Positions 8,216 through 17,279 of a DNA stretch of 64,000 bases are shown here, one piece after another. The first letter of the stretch is position 1, and each line of letters begins with the position of its first letter. Below the pieces are notes generated by a model. It ran no database searches. It was not told where the DNA came from and was given only the letters and a program-made list of their open reading frames with translations. The position numbers and the translations under genes were made by a program. Source of the DNA: an uncultured Collinsella sp. (lineage in GTDB: Bacteria; Actinomycetota; Coriobacteriia; Coriobacteriales; Coriobacteriaceae); the NCBI GenBank assembly GCA_900544135.1, contig UQTU01000004.1:62001-126000 (forward strand), read 5' to 3'.

Positions 8216-8548
8216 ATGGAGGATATGAACGAACTGCAGATGACCTGCTTCGAGATCATCAGCTACGTCGGTACCGCCAAGAGCATGTACATCAATGCCG
8301 TGCAAAAGGCCAAGGAGGGCGATTTTGACGCCGCCGAGGAGCTTATCAAGCAGGGCGACGAGGCCTATAACGGTGGCCACGATGTTCACATGGGGCTTCT
8401 GAAGAAGGAGGCCAACGGCGAGCGTAACGGCGAGGCCCCGTTGATTCTGCTGCATGCCGAGGACCAGATGGCCGGTACCGAGACCATGCGCGTCATGGCG
8501 ACGGAGCTCATCGAGATTCACAAGCAGCTGCAGGCACTTCAGGCCTAG
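8216..8548 (+). CDS. celC: PTS EIIA, lactose/cellobiose family
   Basis: This 110-residue trimeric-type EIIA carries the phospho-accepting histidine in ILLHAEDQM, at about residue 78. It would receive phosphate from HPr and donate it to EIIB. It is the only Lac-family EIIA in the window, so it is a candidate donor for the three EIICB-Lac proteins near the right end as well. Starts at GTG 8207, ATG 8216 and ATG 8228 are possible; 8216 has TAGG at usual spacing, while 8228 has GGAGG too close. A terminator follows at 8607. Confidence 0.9.
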   Translation: MEDMNELQMTCFEIISYVGTAKSMYINAVQKAKEGDFDAAEELIKQGDEAYNGGHDVHMGLLKKEANGERNGEAPLILLHAEDQMAGTETMRVMATELIEIHKQLQALQA

Positions 8549-8606
8549 TCGGCGTTATCGCCGCGACGGACCGTGCGGTCCAACAGACAACATAGTCCCT
8601 TTGACG

Positions 8607-8640
8607 GGCGCCGGGAGCCTCCGCCTCCCGGCGCCTTTAT
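8607..8640 (+). terminator. Rho-independent terminator of the cellobiose-type PTS operon
   Basis: An 11-bp GC-rich stem (8607-8617 with 8625-8635) is followed by TTTATTTTT. Confidence 0.85.
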
Positions 8641-8694
8641 TTTTGGGGATGGTCTTGCGCGGCCTGTTGGGCAGCCAATTGCGTTACCCCAGAT

Positions 8695-8735
8695 AAAACC
8701 TGCCAAAACAAACCTGTCCCTTTTTGGTAGGTTTT
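8695..8735. repeat. AT-rich hairpin holding a GGGACAGG-type repeat half
   Basis: AAAACCTGCCAAAA (8695-8708) pairs with TTTTGGTAGGTTTT (8722-8735) with one G-T mismatch. The sequence CCTGCCAAAACAAACCTGTC matches the right arm of the repeat at 4815-4847. It lies just upstream of the ROK kinase gene. Confidence 0.5.
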
Positions 8736-8789
8736 TGCCTTGAGAGCGGTACCATACAGGCAATGTTTAAACGAGAAAGGTGGGCTCTC

Positions 8790-9743
8790 ATGGAACCTAA
8801 GCAGTACTACATCGGCATTGACGTCGGCGGCACTTCGGTTAAGGAGGGCCTGTTCGACGAGGACGGAAACCTGCTTGCCAAGGCCAGCGTGCCCACGCCT
8901 CCCATCGTTGACGCTGCGGGCTTTGCCGCGGTGACCGAGGCTATCGACCAGGTGGTCGCCAAGGCGCAGATTCCGCGTGCCTTTGTGGCAGGCATTGGCC
9001 TGGCCGTTCCGTGCCCCATCCCGGCGTCGGGCGATGCCAAGGTCAAGGCCAACATTGCCATTAACCTGCCCGAGCTGAGGATTGCCATTCAAAAGCACTG
9101 CCCCGACGCGGTCGTTAAGTACGAGAACGATGCCAACGCCGCTGCTATGGGCGAGGCCTGGCTCGGCTCTGCCAAGGGCGTACAAAACGTGGTGATGGTC
9201 ACCATCGGTACCGGTGTGGGCGGCGGCGTTATCGTTAACGGCGACGTGGTATCGGGTGTTGTGGGCGCCGGCGGCGAGATTGGCCACATGTGCCTGAACC
9301 CGGCCGAGGAGCGCACCTGCGGCTGCGGCGGCCATGGCCACCTGGAGCAGTATTCCAGCGCCACCGGCGTGGTGAGCAACTACCTTGCCGAGTGCAAGAA
9401 GGCGGGCGTCGACCCCATCGAGCTCACCGGCCCTTCCGATTCCAAGGACGTGTTCCAGGCCTGCCGCGAGGGCGACAAGCTCGCGCTGGCCGCGGCCGAC
9501 ACCATGGCCGACTATCTCGGTCGTGCTCTGGCACTTATCGCCAACGTGGTCGACCCCGAGATGTTCCTGATCGGTGGCGGCGCCTCCGCCTCGGCCGATG
9601 TCTACCTTGACAAGGCTCGCGAGTACTTCCAGCGCTACGCGCTCTCTGCCTCGCGCGAGACGCCCATTAAGGTCGCTTCGCTCGGAAACGACGCCGGCAT
9701 CATCGGTGCCGCCTACGTAGCTCTGCGCGCCGCCGGCAAATAG
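8790..9743 (+). CDS. ROK-family sugar kinase, probable glucokinase
   Basis: This 317-residue kinase has the N-terminal phosphate-binding motif IGIDVGGTSVKEGL, the sugar-site segment with GEIGHM, and the zinc-binding CGCGGHGHLEQYSS motif typical of ROK glucokinases. It would phosphorylate free glucose with ATP in the cytoplasm. ATG 8790 is preceded by AAAGG. The location after a phospho-glucosidase/PTS operon makes sense because cleavage of a phosphorylated disaccharide releases free glucose. It has its own upstream spacer, so it is probably transcribed separately. Confidence 0.87.
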   Translation: MEPKQYYIGIDVGGTSVKEGLFDEDGNLLAKASVPTPPIVDAAGFAAVTEAIDQVVAKAQIPRAFVAGIGLAVPCPIPASGDAKVKANIAINLPELRIAIQKHCPDAVVKYENDANAAAMGEAWLGSAKGVQNVVMVTIGTGVGGGVIVNGDVVSGVVGAGGEIGHMCLNPAEERTCGCGGHGHLEQYSSATGVVSNYLAECKKAGVDPIELTGPSDSKDVFQACREGDKLALAAADTMADYLGRALALIANVVDPEMFLIGGGASASADVYLDKAREYFQRYALSASRETPIKVASLGNDAGIIGAAYVALRAAGK

Positions 9744-9875
9744 CTGGTGCAAAGGGGGCAGACTTCGCTCCAACACTTGCCCCAAAATATGCCGTGGCCC
9801 TTCCGTCTGCGAAGGCTCGGCATCGGCGTGCTACCATAGCTACGTCCAAGTACACATATCAAGTGGAGGATATCC

Positions 9876-10799
9876 ATGGCAAACGTTCTTGTCTTTGGTC
9901 ACCAGAACCCCGATAACGACGCCATCATGAGCGCCGTCGTCCTGTCCCAGCTGCTCAACCAGGTTGAGTATGCCGGCAACACCTACGAGGCCTGCGCCCT
10001 TGGTCAGCTTCCGGCCGAGTCCGCCAAGCTGCTCGCCGACGCCGGCATCGCCGAGCCCCGCGTGATCGAGTCCGTCGAGGCCGGTCAGCTCGTCGTCCTC
10101 ACCGACCACAACGAGTCTGCCCAGTCCGTCGCTGGCCTTAAGGACGCCACGGTCTTTGGCGTTGTCGATCATCACCGCATCGGCGACTTCGAGACCGCCG
10201 GCCCGCTGCACTACATCTGCCTGCCCTGGGGCTCCAGCTGCACCATCGTCACCAAGCTCGCCGGCGTGCTCGGCGTTGAGCTTTCCGACGTCCAGGCTAA
10301 GCTGCTGCTCTCGGCCATGATGACCGACACGCTCATGCTCAAGAGCCCCACCACCACCGATGTCGACCGCGCCGTCGCCGCCAAGCTCGGCGAGCAGGTG
10401 GGCGTCGACCCGGTCAAGTTTGGTATGGAGGTCTTCCTTACCCGTCCGTCCGGCTCCTTCACCGCAGCCGAGATGGTCGGCAACGACATCAAGATGTTCG
10501 AGCCCGCCGGCAAGAAGCTGCTCATCGGCCAGTACGAGACTGTCGACAAGACCCGCGCACTCGGCATGATCGACGAGATTCGCGAGGCCATGCGCGCCTA
10601 CGCTGCCGAGAAGGGCGCTGACGGCATTGTCCTGTGCATCACCGACATCATGGAGGAGGGCTCGCAGGTCCTGCTCGAGGGCGAGACCGAGGCCGCTCAG
10701 AAGGGCCTGGGCATTGCCGACGAGCACGACGGCGTCTGGATGCCGGGCGTCCTCTCCCGTAAGAAGCAGGTCGCTGCCCCCATCATGGCCGTCTGCTAG
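9876..10799 (+). CDS. ppaC: Manganese-dependent inorganic pyrophosphatase (family II)
   Basis: This 307-residue DHH-superfamily enzyme hydrolyses pyrophosphate to orthophosphate, driving biosynthetic reactions. Metal-ligand motifs are in place: GHQNPDNDAI at the N-terminus, LTDHNE near residue 75, VVDHHRI near residue 97 and MMTDTLMLKSP near residue 150. The C-terminal DHHA2 domain contains RKKQVAAPI near the end, the phosphate-binding segment of the family. Length is standard for PpaC without regulatory CBS domains. GTGGAGG precedes ATG 9876 and a terminator follows directly. Confidence 0.95.
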   Translation: MANVLVFGHQNPDNDAIMSAVVLSQLLNQVEYAGNTYEACALGQLPAESAKLLADAGIAEPRVIESVEAGQLVVLTDHNESAQSVAGLKDATVFGVVDHHRIGDFETAGPLHYICLPWGSSCTIVTKLAGVLGVELSDVQAKLLLSAMMTDTLMLKSPTTTDVDRAVAAKLGEQVGVDPVKFGMEVFLTRPSGSFTAAEMVGNDIKMFEPAGKKLLIGQYETVDKTRALGMIDEIREAMRAYAAEKGADGIVLCITDIMEEGSQVLLEGETEAAQKGLGIADEHDGVWMPGVLSRKKQVAAPIMAVC

Positions 10800-10818
10800 G
10801 TTTAGTTCACTAAACGCC

Positions 10819-10858
10819 ACGACCGGATCGCGGACGCCCCGCGCTCCGGTCGTTTTTT
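10819..10858 (+). terminator. Terminator of ppaC
   Basis: ACGACCGGA (10819-10827) pairs with TCCGGTCGT (10845-10853), followed by a T run. Confidence 0.85.
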
Positions 10859-11066
10859 GTGCATGGTGCCGCGTCGTCTCTTGGACAGGCGTGCCCGTGC
10901 CGTTGGGCAAATAATGTTCAACCTGTGGTTCCGCTTTTCGGCCACGCCTGCGTGCTTGTCGTGCAGGGTAGGCTAGATGCAAGCGTAATACGTTAGAGCG
11001 CGGCGCCGCCACTTGGGCGGGCCGTGCTTTTTTAAGACGGGAGCCTTCCCGTGAAAGGAGCCGCCC

Positions 11067-12425
11067 ATGGCAGCACCCGAGCAGCTGTTCAACGTCCGTG
11101 AGCGCAAGCGTTTTGAGCGTCACGACATCTGGGAGCGCATCGCCGAGAACGGCACGATTTCCGCCGCCGTCATGGTCTTCGCCGCCATCGCCGCCGTCAT
11201 TTGCGCCAATACCGATGCCTACGAGGCCATCCATCACTTTTTGGAGACCCCGCTGTATGTGGGTCTGGGCAACCTTACGGCCGGTCTCACCGTTGAGCTT
11301 TTCGTCAACGACTTTCTCATGGCGATTTTCTTTTTGTTGGTGGGTATTGAGCTTAAGTACGAGATGACGGTCGGCGAGCTCAAGAATCCGCGTCAGGCCA
11401 TGCTTCCCATGCTGGCGGCCGTGGGTGGCGTCGTCGTTCCCGCCTGCATCTACCTGATCTTTAACCATGCCGGCGCCCGCAACGGTTGGGCCATCCCCAT
11501 GGCAACCGATATTGCCTTTGCGCTGGGCGTGCTGTCGCTTTTGGGCAACCGCGTGCCCAACGGCGTGCGCGTGTTCTTCTCGACGCTCGCCATCGCCGAT
11601 GACCTCATCTCCATCGCCGCCATCGCCATCTTCTACGGTCAGAGCCCCAATCCGTTTTGGTTGGGCGCCGCCGCGCTGGTGACCTGCGCGCTCGTGTGGC
11701 TCAACAAGACGCAGCATTACCGCCTCGCCCCGTATTCGGTACTGGGCCTGCTGTTGTGGTTCTGCATGTTCAAGAGCGGTGTACATGCCACGCTCGCCGG
11801 CGTCATCCTGGCCTTTACCATTCCGGCCAAGTGCGGCGTCAAGCTCGATAGCCTCACCGATTGGTTGGGCGAGTGCCTGCCGCTGCTCGATGACCGCTAC
11901 GACGACGAGGCGCACATCTTGGGCCAGCATGACTTTACCGTCTCGACCACCAGGGTCGAGCGCGTCATGCACCGCGTGACCCCGCCGCTCATCCGCATGG
12001 AGCGTCTGATCTCCACGCCGGTCAACTTTGTGATTCTGCCGATCTTTGCGTTCGTGAACGCACAGGTTCGCCTAGTGGGCGTGGACATGAGCACGCTGCT
12101 CACCGACCCGGTGACGCTCGGCGTGTACTTTGGCATGCTGCTGGGCAAGCCGATCGGCATCTTTGGCATGACGTTTGCCCTGGTTAAGTTTAGGGTCTGC
12201 GAGCTGCCGCATAACGTTAACTGGCACATGATTGCCGGTGTGGGCATTCTGGGCGGCATCGGCTTCACCATGTCGATCCTCATCAGCGGCCTTGCCTTCC
12301 CGACGGCCCAGTTTGAGGTTCTGGCTGCCAAGGCCGCCATCCTTGCCGGTTCGGTCACCGCCGCCGTGCTCGGTATGATCTACATGAGCGTGGTCTGCAA
12401 ACACCCCGCGCCCAAAGACAAGTAA
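11067..12425 (+). CDS. nhaA: Na+/H+ antiporter NhaA
   Basis: This 452-residue inner-membrane antiporter exchanges sodium for protons, controlling pH and salt balance. The signature PMATDIAFALGVLSLLG and the ion-binding Asp pair in LAIADDLISI (around residues 170-180) are present, with about 12 hydrophobic segments. There is a cytoplasmic insertion around residues 270-310 (between the segments near CGVKLD and RMERLI) as in many long NhaA proteins. AAAGGAG precedes ATG 11067. It is monocistronic, between two terminators. Confidence 0.94.
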   Translation: MAAPEQLFNVRERKRFERHDIWERIAENGTISAAVMVFAAIAAVICANTDAYEAIHHFLETPLYVGLGNLTAGLTVELFVNDFLMAIFFLLVGIELKYEMTVGELKNPRQAMLPMLAAVGGVVVPACIYLIFNHAGARNGWAIPMATDIAFALGVLSLLGNRVPNGVRVFFSTLAIADDLISIAAIAIFYGQSPNPFWLGAAALVTCALVWLNKTQHYRLAPYSVLGLLLWFCMFKSGVHATLAGVILAFTIPAKCGVKLDSLTDWLGECLPLLDDRYDDEAHILGQHDFTVSTTRVERVMHRVTPPLIRMERLISTPVNFVILPIFAFVNAQVRLVGVDMSTLLTDPVTLGVYFGMLLGKPIGIFGMTFALVKFRVCELPHNVNWHMIAGVGILGGIGFTMSILISGLAFPTAQFEVLAAKAAILAGSVTAAVLGMIYMSVVCKHPAPKDK

Positions 12426-12442
12426 AAGCATATACAAGTTTG

Positions 12443-12480
12443 AAAACGCCGCCTGTGGACACCATCACAAGCGGCGTTTT
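12443..12480 (+). terminator. Terminator of nhaA
   Basis: AAAACGCCGC (12443-12452) pairs with GCGGCGTTTT (12471-12480). It may work in both directions because both ends are A/T runs, so it can also end transcription of the small minus-strand gene at 12512. Confidence 0.8.
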
Positions 12481-12511
12481 AGTCAATGGGGACGTTCTTA
12501 AATGACTAGGC

Positions 12512-12766
12512 TTATTCCACCGTTCCGTAGACGGCGCCCCAGCCGTGGGCGGCCAAGGCGGAGTTGAGCTGGTCGCAAAGTGACTGGCGGTCGTAATAGC
12601 CGGGCGGTAGCAGGTTGACGATCTCCATGAGATCGGGTGCCAGGTCCAAGATTTCGGCCTGCACGATGAGATCCAGGCGGTCGATGGCGTGGCGGTCGTA
12701 AAACAGCCCGTCGACCAGGCGCTGCAGGTCGCCGAATTCCTCGGCCTGAAACGATCCGTACTCCAT
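12512..12766 (-). CDS. Small conserved-looking protein, function unknown
   Basis: This is an 84-residue acidic, soluble protein with no membrane segment and no motif I recognise. Its predicted helices are Leu-rich (LQRLVDGLFY, LDLIVQAEILDLAPDLMEIVNLL). The start is ATG 12766, preceded by a clear AAGGAGG at good spacing, which supports it as real; a longer frame to 12817 lacks a ribosome binding site. It is divergent from the aminotransferase gene, with about 150 bases between them. Confidence 0.6.
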   Translation of the reverse strand: MEYGSFQAEEFGDLQRLVDGLFYDRHAIDRLDLIVQAEILDLAPDLMEIVNLLPPGYYDRQSLCDQLNSALAAHGWGAVYGTVE

Positions 12767-12915
12767 AGTGCCTCCTTGGGCGCCCCACGCCGACATGCGC
12801 GGCGATTCGTAAATCATTGCGATGAACTTAATCTATCACGGCTTCATGCCGTTGCGGCGGTGGCGGTCTATACTTAGACGAACTGCAACGTCCCGCTTCG
12901 CGAAAGGTCGCACCC

Positions 12916-14220
12916 ATGCAGACGATCTACCAGAAGATGGAAACCACCGAACTCGATGCCGCCATCGAGGCGCTCAAAGCCGAGGTCGCCGAGGTCAAGG
13001 CCAAGGGCCTGGCGCTCGACATGGCCCGCGGCAAGCCGTCGCCCTCCCAGGTGGACATCTCTCGACCCATGCTCGATATCCTCAATGCCGATGCCGATCT
13101 GCACGACGGCAACGTCGACTGCTCAAACTACGGTTGCTTTGAGGGCATTCCCTCTGCGCGCAAGCTGGCGGGGGAGTTCCTGGGTTGCCCTGCCGAGCAG
13201 ACGCTCGTACTGGGTTCGTCGAGCCTTCTGATCGAGCACGATATCGCCGGCATGTTTTGGCGCTGCGGTTCGTGCGGCAGCGAGCCCTGGGAGGCTTACG
13301 AGGCCGCGCACGACGGCAAGAAAGTCAAGTTCCTGTGCCCTGTTCCCGGCTACGACCGTCACTTTGGCATCACCGCCGACCTGGGTATCGAGAATGTCCC
13401 CGTCGCGATGACCGACAACGGCCCCGACATGGACGAGGTCGAGCGTCTGGTTGCCGCCGACGACTCCATCAAGGGCATCTGGTGCGTGCCCAAGTATTCC
13501 AACCCCACGGGCATCACCTTTAGCGAGGACACCGTGCGTCGCCTGGTCGAGATGCCCACGGCCGCGCCCGATTTCCGCATCTTCTGGGACAACGCCTACT
13601 GCGTGCACGACCTGTACGACGAGACCGACGAGCTCGCAAACATCTTTGACCTCGCTCGCGCGGCGGGCACCGAGGACCGCGTGGTGGCCTTTGCCTCGAC
13701 GTCCAAGATCACCTTCCCGGGCGCCGGCATCGGCTTTATCGGTGCGAGCCCCGCGGTTATCGCGGAGTTCTCCAAGCGCCTGAAGGCCGGCCTCATCAGC
13801 GCCGACAAGCTCAACCAGCTGCGTCACGTGCGTTTCCTTCCCACCATCGAGGCGGTCAAGGAGCACATGAAAAAGCATGCCGAGTTCCTGCGTCCGCGCT
13901 TTGAGGCCGTTGAGCGCAAGCTCACCGAGGGCCTGGGCGATACGGGCTGTGCCACCTGGACGCACCCCCGCGGCGGCTACTTTGTAAGCTTCGATGGTCC
14001 CGAGGGCTCGGCCCAGAAGGTCGCCGCGCTTTGCGCCGACCTGGGCGTCAAGCTCACGCCGGCTGGTGCCACCTGGCCTTATGGCAAGGACCCGCGCGAC
14101 ACCAACATCCGCATCGCGCCGAGCTATCCCACGGTCGAGGACCTGGAGGCCGCGCTCGATGTGCTGGTGCTGGCCGTTAAGCTTGTCGCTGCCGAGCTTG
14201 CGCGTGCCGAGCGCGCCTAA
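12916..14220 (+). CDS. PLP-dependent aminotransferase, aspartate aminotransferase-like (large class I subgroup)
   Basis: This 434-residue aminotransferase has the class I layout: ARGKPSPSQ near residue 38, PGYDRHF near residue 142, KYSNPTGITF near residue 195, DNAYCVHDL near residue 224, and the PLP lysine in ASTSKITFPGAG near residue 260. A carboxylate-binding Arg is likely in NIRIAPSYP near the C-terminus. The length and the sequence around the lysine fit the actinobacterial/Firmicutes subgroup annotated as aspartate or alanine aminotransferase. Exact substrate cannot be read from sequence. It stands alone, preceded by GAAAGG. Confidence 0.85.
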   Translation: MQTIYQKMETTELDAAIEALKAEVAEVKAKGLALDMARGKPSPSQVDISRPMLDILNADADLHDGNVDCSNYGCFEGIPSARKLAGEFLGCPAEQTLVLGSSSLLIEHDIAGMFWRCGSCGSEPWEAYEAAHDGKKVKFLCPVPGYDRHFGITADLGIENVPVAMTDNGPDMDEVERLVAADDSIKGIWCVPKYSNPTGITFSEDTVRRLVEMPTAAPDFRIFWDNAYCVHDLYDETDELANIFDLARAAGTEDRVVAFASTSKITFPGAGIGFIGASPAVIAEFSKRLKAGLISADKLNQLRHVRFLPTIEAVKEHMKKHAEFLRPRFEAVERKLTEGLGDTGCATWTHPRGGYFVSFDGPEGSAQKVAALCADLGVKLTPAGATWPYGKDPRDTNIRIAPSYPTVEDLEAALDVLVLAVKLVAAELARAERA

Positions 14221-14286
14221 CGCGTAGGGCCCCGCAAGTCCGCGCTTAGTACTATCCGCACTTTCGATACGTAAAGGAGCGTATAC

Positions 14287-14601
14287 ATGGATTTGGGTAT
14301 TTCCACCAACCCCACGCCGGAGACCTACACCATTAAGGTAACCGGCGAGATCGATATCTCTAACGCCGATAGCCTGCGCAATGCCATCGACCTGGCGCTC
14401 GAGCAGCCCACTGAGGCCGTTGAGCTCGATTTTGCCCAGGTGAGCTACATCGACTCGACGGGCATTGGCGTGCTCGTGGGCGCCGCGCACCACGCGGTCG
14501 ACCACGGCAAGCGCTTTAGCTGCACCAATGTGCAGCCCCCGGTGATGCGCGTGGTTCAGCTGTTGGGTGTCGACCAGGAGATTTCGATCACCGCTGCATA
14601 A
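14287..14601 (+). CDS. STAS-domain protein, anti-anti-sigma factor-like
   Basis: This 104-residue protein is a single STAS domain. The phosphorylatable serine region is conserved: VSYIDSTGIGVLVGA, in which DST (about residues 58-60) matches the SpoIIAA/RsbV phosphorylation site. Such proteins release a sigma factor by binding its anti-sigma kinase. No kinase or sigma factor gene lies nearby, so the partner must be elsewhere. AAAGGAG precedes ATG 14287. Confidence 0.87.
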   Translation: MDLGISTNPTPETYTIKVTGEIDISNADSLRNAIDLALEQPTEAVELDFAQVSYIDSTGIGVLVGAAHHAVDHGKRFSCTNVQPPVMRVVQLLGVDQEISITAA

Positions 14602-14754
14602 TCTTTGCCCCCAAAAGGGCATGCCGTTTGGCATATGTTTGTGATGCGCTCGGACGTTTTGGCGTCCGGGCGCTATACTTGACCGAATGAATAGACGAGT
14701 TCCGGCCGAATGGCGCGGTGCGGGCTCGACTCACATCGAGCCTTGGAGGTATGT

Positions 14755-15333
14755 GTGTTTGGTATTGGAGAGGGTGAGCTCGCGATCATCGTGGTCTTCG
14801 GCTTTTTGCTGTTTGGCCCGGATAAGCTCCCGCAGATGGGCCGTACGATCGGCCGTGCCATCCGTCAGTTCCGCGAGACGCAGGAAAAGATGACGGCCGT
14901 TGTTCAGTCCGAGATCATCGACCCGGTAAGCGAGGCCGCGTCGGCCCCGGTCAAGCCCAAGAAGGCTGCCGTCGATGATGATTCCGATGCGGACGAGGAT
15001 GCCGTCGAGACGGCTGCGCCCGCAAAGAAGGAGACCTTTGCCGAGCGCCGTGCCCGCCTTGCCGCCGAGAAGGCCGCAAGCGAGGGTGCCACCGAGGGCG
15101 AAGGCGCTGCTGATGAGGCCGAGCCCGCCAAGGCCGAGCCTGCCGCTGCCACCGTCGATCCCGAACCTGCTGCAGAGCCGGAGCCCGAGCCCGAGCCGGC
15201 AGAGCCCACGACGGCCGATCTCTACGCCCGTCGTCCCCGCAAGCGCAAGGCCGTCGTCGACCAGCTCGCTCGCGAGCTCGAGGCCGAGGACGACGCTGCT
15301 GCCGCCGACGCCCCGAAGGGAGGCGATGAGTAA
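14755..15333 (+). CDS. tatB: Sec-independent translocase TatA/TatB-type protein with long acidic tail
   Basis: This 192-residue protein starts with FGIGEGELAIIVVFGFLLFG, the short membrane helix, then the amphipathic helix after GPDKLPQMGRTIG. It is followed by a long Ala/Glu/Pro-rich disordered tail. It works with TatC, the next gene, to export folded proteins. Start is GTG 14755, preceded by GGAGG at six bases; the longer upstream frame adds a non-homologous extension. Its TAA overlaps the TatC start (TAATG), so the pair is translationally coupled. No separate TatA is seen in the window, so this protein could serve both roles. Confidence 0.85.
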   Translation: MFGIGEGELAIIVVFGFLLFGPDKLPQMGRTIGRAIRQFRETQEKMTAVVQSEIIDPVSEAASAPVKPKKAAVDDDSDADEDAVETAAPAKKETFAERRARLAAEKAASEGATEGEGAADEAEPAKAEPAAATVDPEPAAEPEPEPEPAEPTTADLYARRPRKRKAVVDQLARELEAEDDAAAADAPKGGDE

Positions 15334-16124
15334 TGCCTATCGGACCCGCGCGTATGCCGCTCTTCGATCACCTGGGAGAGCTCCGTCGCCGCCTGACCAT
15401 CGTGGTCGTGTCGGTGTTTGCCGCCGCTATCGTGCTGTATTTCGCCACGCCTGTAGTGCTCGACATCCTGGAAGATCCCATCCGCTCCTTTGTGCCGGAC
15501 GGTAAGTTCTACATCACCACCACCCTTGGTGGCTTTGGTCTGCGCTTTTCGCTGGCCATCAAGATGGCCGTTGTCATGTGCACGCCCATGATCATCTGGC
15601 AGATTCTGGCGTTTTTCCTGCCGGCGCTTCGCCCCAACGAGCGCAAGTGGGTCGTGCCCACGGTGCTCGCCTCGACGGTGTTGTTCTTCCTGGGCGCCAT
15701 CTTTTGCTACTTCATCATCATTCCTGCGGGCTTTGAGTGGCTCATCGGCGAGACTTCGGCTGTCGCCACGGCGCTGCCCGATCTGGAGAACTACGTTAAC
15801 ATGGAGCTGCTCTTTATGATCGGCTTTGGCGTGGCGTTTGAGCTGCCGCTCATCATCTTCTACCTGTCCGTCTTCCACATCGTGTCCTACGCTGCTTTCC
15901 GTAGTGCCTGGCGTTACGTATACGTTGGCCTGCTTGTGGGCTCGGCTGTGATTACGCCCGACGGCTCGCCCGTTACGCTGGGGCTCATGTATGGTGCTCT
16001 GCTCTCGCTCTACGAGATTTCGCTTGCCATCGCCCGTGTGGTCATTACCGCGCGCGAGGGCAAGGAGGGCTTGTTTGTGAGCCGTCTGGACCTGTTCTCG
16101 GACGACGAGGACGATGAGGAGTAA
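15333..16124 (+). CDS. tatC: Sec-independent protein translocase TatC
   Basis: This 263-residue protein has the six-helix TatC pattern. Family motifs include FDHLGELRRRL at the N-terminus, which recognises twin-arginine signals, and the FELPLIIFYLS segment near residue 170. It forms the core receptor of the twin-arginine translocase in the cytoplasmic membrane. The ATG overlaps the stop codon of the upstream tatB by one base. hypA starts seven bases after its stop codon, so all four genes from tatB to hypB may be one transcript. Confidence 0.93.
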   Translation: MPIGPARMPLFDHLGELRRRLTIVVVSVFAAAIVLYFATPVVLDILEDPIRSFVPDGKFYITTTLGGFGLRFSLAIKMAVVMCTPMIIWQILAFFLPALRPNERKWVVPTVLASTVLFFLGAIFCYFIIIPAGFEWLIGETSAVATALPDLENYVNMELLFMIGFGVAFELPLIIFYLSVFHIVSYAAFRSAWRYVYVGLLVGSAVITPDGSPVTLGLMYGALLSLYEISLAIARVVITAREGKEGLFVSRLDLFSDDEDDEE

Positions 16125-16130
16125 ATCGGT

Positions 16131-16487
16131 ATGCACGAGGTTGGCATTGTCAACGGCATACTCGATACAGTGATTCGCGCGGCGCGTGGGGCGGGGGCCT
16201 CGCGCGCCGTTTTGGTAACACTTCGTATCGGGGATATGACCGAGGTCGTGCGCGAGGCGCTCGACTTTGCGTGGGAGACGTTTCGCGACGAGGACCCGCT
16301 CACGCGCGGCTGCGAGCTTGCCGTAGAGGAAGTCCATCCACAAAGCGAGTGTCAGGACTGCGGCGAGGTCTTTGATCACGACCGTTTCCATTGTCGCTGC
16401 CCCCAATGTGGCGGCGCCAACGTGCGCCTGCTGCACGGCCGCGAGCTCGACATCGCCAGTATCGAAATCGAAACCCCCGACGATTAG
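16131..16487 (+). CDS. hypA: Hydrogenase nickel metallochaperone HypA
   Basis: This 118-residue protein begins MHEVGIV, the invariant N-terminal MHE nickel site. It has a zinc finger of two Cys pairs (CQDCGEVF near residue 73 and CPQCGGAN near residue 90). HypA delivers nickel to [NiFe]-hydrogenase precursors together with HypB, the next gene. No hydrogenase structural gene or hypCDEF is in the window, so the client must be encoded elsewhere. Linkage to tatBC fits because [NiFe]-hydrogenases are Tat substrates. Confidence 0.93.
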   Translation: MHEVGIVNGILDTVIRAARGAGASRAVLVTLRIGDMTEVVREALDFAWETFRDEDPLTRGCELAVEEVHPQSECQDCGEVFDHDRFHCRCPQCGGANVRLLHGRELDIASIEIETPDD

Positions 16488-16541
16488 CCCGCCAGCCACC
16501 TGGGGACGGGGCATAAATGGTAGAAGTAAGGAGTGCCGAAT

Positions 16542-17225
16542 ATGGCCGAGAAAACGATTGATATCGCGTCGCCGATCCTGTCGCGCAACGAGCGCCTGGC
16601 AGATCAGCTGCGTCAGCGATTTAATGAGACAGGCACCTATGTGATCAATGTGCTGTCGAGCCCTGGCTCGGGCAAGACCACTACGATTCTGGGCACCAAC
16701 GAGCGCCTGCGCGACAAGGCCGGCTTGCGCTGCGCCGTCATCGAGGGCGATATCGCCTCGGACGTCGACGCCATCACCATGAAGGAAGCCGGCATGCCCG
16801 CCATCCAAATCAACACGGGCGGCCTGTGCCACCTCGAGGGCAACATGATCATGGAGGCCGTTGACGCCTTCGACCAGGCTGTGGGTCTGGAAAACATCGA
16901 CGTCATCTTTATCGAAAACGTGGGCAACCTGGTCTGCCCAGTCGACTTTGACCTGGGCGAGAACCTGTCTATCATGATCCTCTCGGTGCCCGAGGGCGAC
17001 GACAAGCCCATCAAGTACCCGGGCATCTTCCAGCACGCCGGCGCACAGCTGCTCAACAAGGTCGATGTGGCCCCGGCTTTCGATTTTGACATGGATAGGT
17101 ATACTAAGACACTCGATGACCTCAATCCGCAGGCGCCGCGGTTTGCCGTGAGCGCGCGCAAGGGCGAGGGCATGGATGCCTGGTGCGATTGGCTCATCGG
17201 GCAGATTGAGCAAGCAAGGGCGTAA
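16542..17225 (+). CDS. hypB: Hydrogenase/urease nickel-incorporation GTPase HypB
   Basis: This 227-residue SIMIBI-class GTPase has a P-loop SSPGSGKTT near residue 38, the switch region EGDIASDVD, the HLEGNMI metal/dimer segment and the LNKVD guanine motif near residue 170. It powers nickel insertion with HypA. It lacks an N-terminal histidine-rich nickel-storage stretch. ATG 16542 has AAGGAG at eight bases; a GTG at 16533 is in frame but too close. The 50-base gap after hypA contains a GGGGACGG string. Confidence 0.93.
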   Translation: MAEKTIDIASPILSRNERLADQLRQRFNETGTYVINVLSSPGSGKTTTILGTNERLRDKAGLRCAVIEGDIASDVDAITMKEAGMPAIQINTGGLCHLEGNMIMEAVDAFDQAVGLENIDVIFIENVGNLVCPVDFDLGENLSIMILSVPEGDDKPIKYPGIFQHAGAQLLNKVDVAPAFDFDMDRYTKTLDDLNPQAPRFAVSARKGEGMDAWCDWLIGQIEQARA

Positions 17226-17279
17226 GTCGGCCGCCATACGGGCGGGCGTAGCCGCAGAGATACGAGATAGGAGCCTCTT

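Noticed and set aside
9840..11972. 710-codon minus-strand open frame across ppaC and nhaA
   Set aside because: It spans two well-identified plus-strand genes and a terminator, and encodes low-complexity sequence, so it is a GC-driven shadow.
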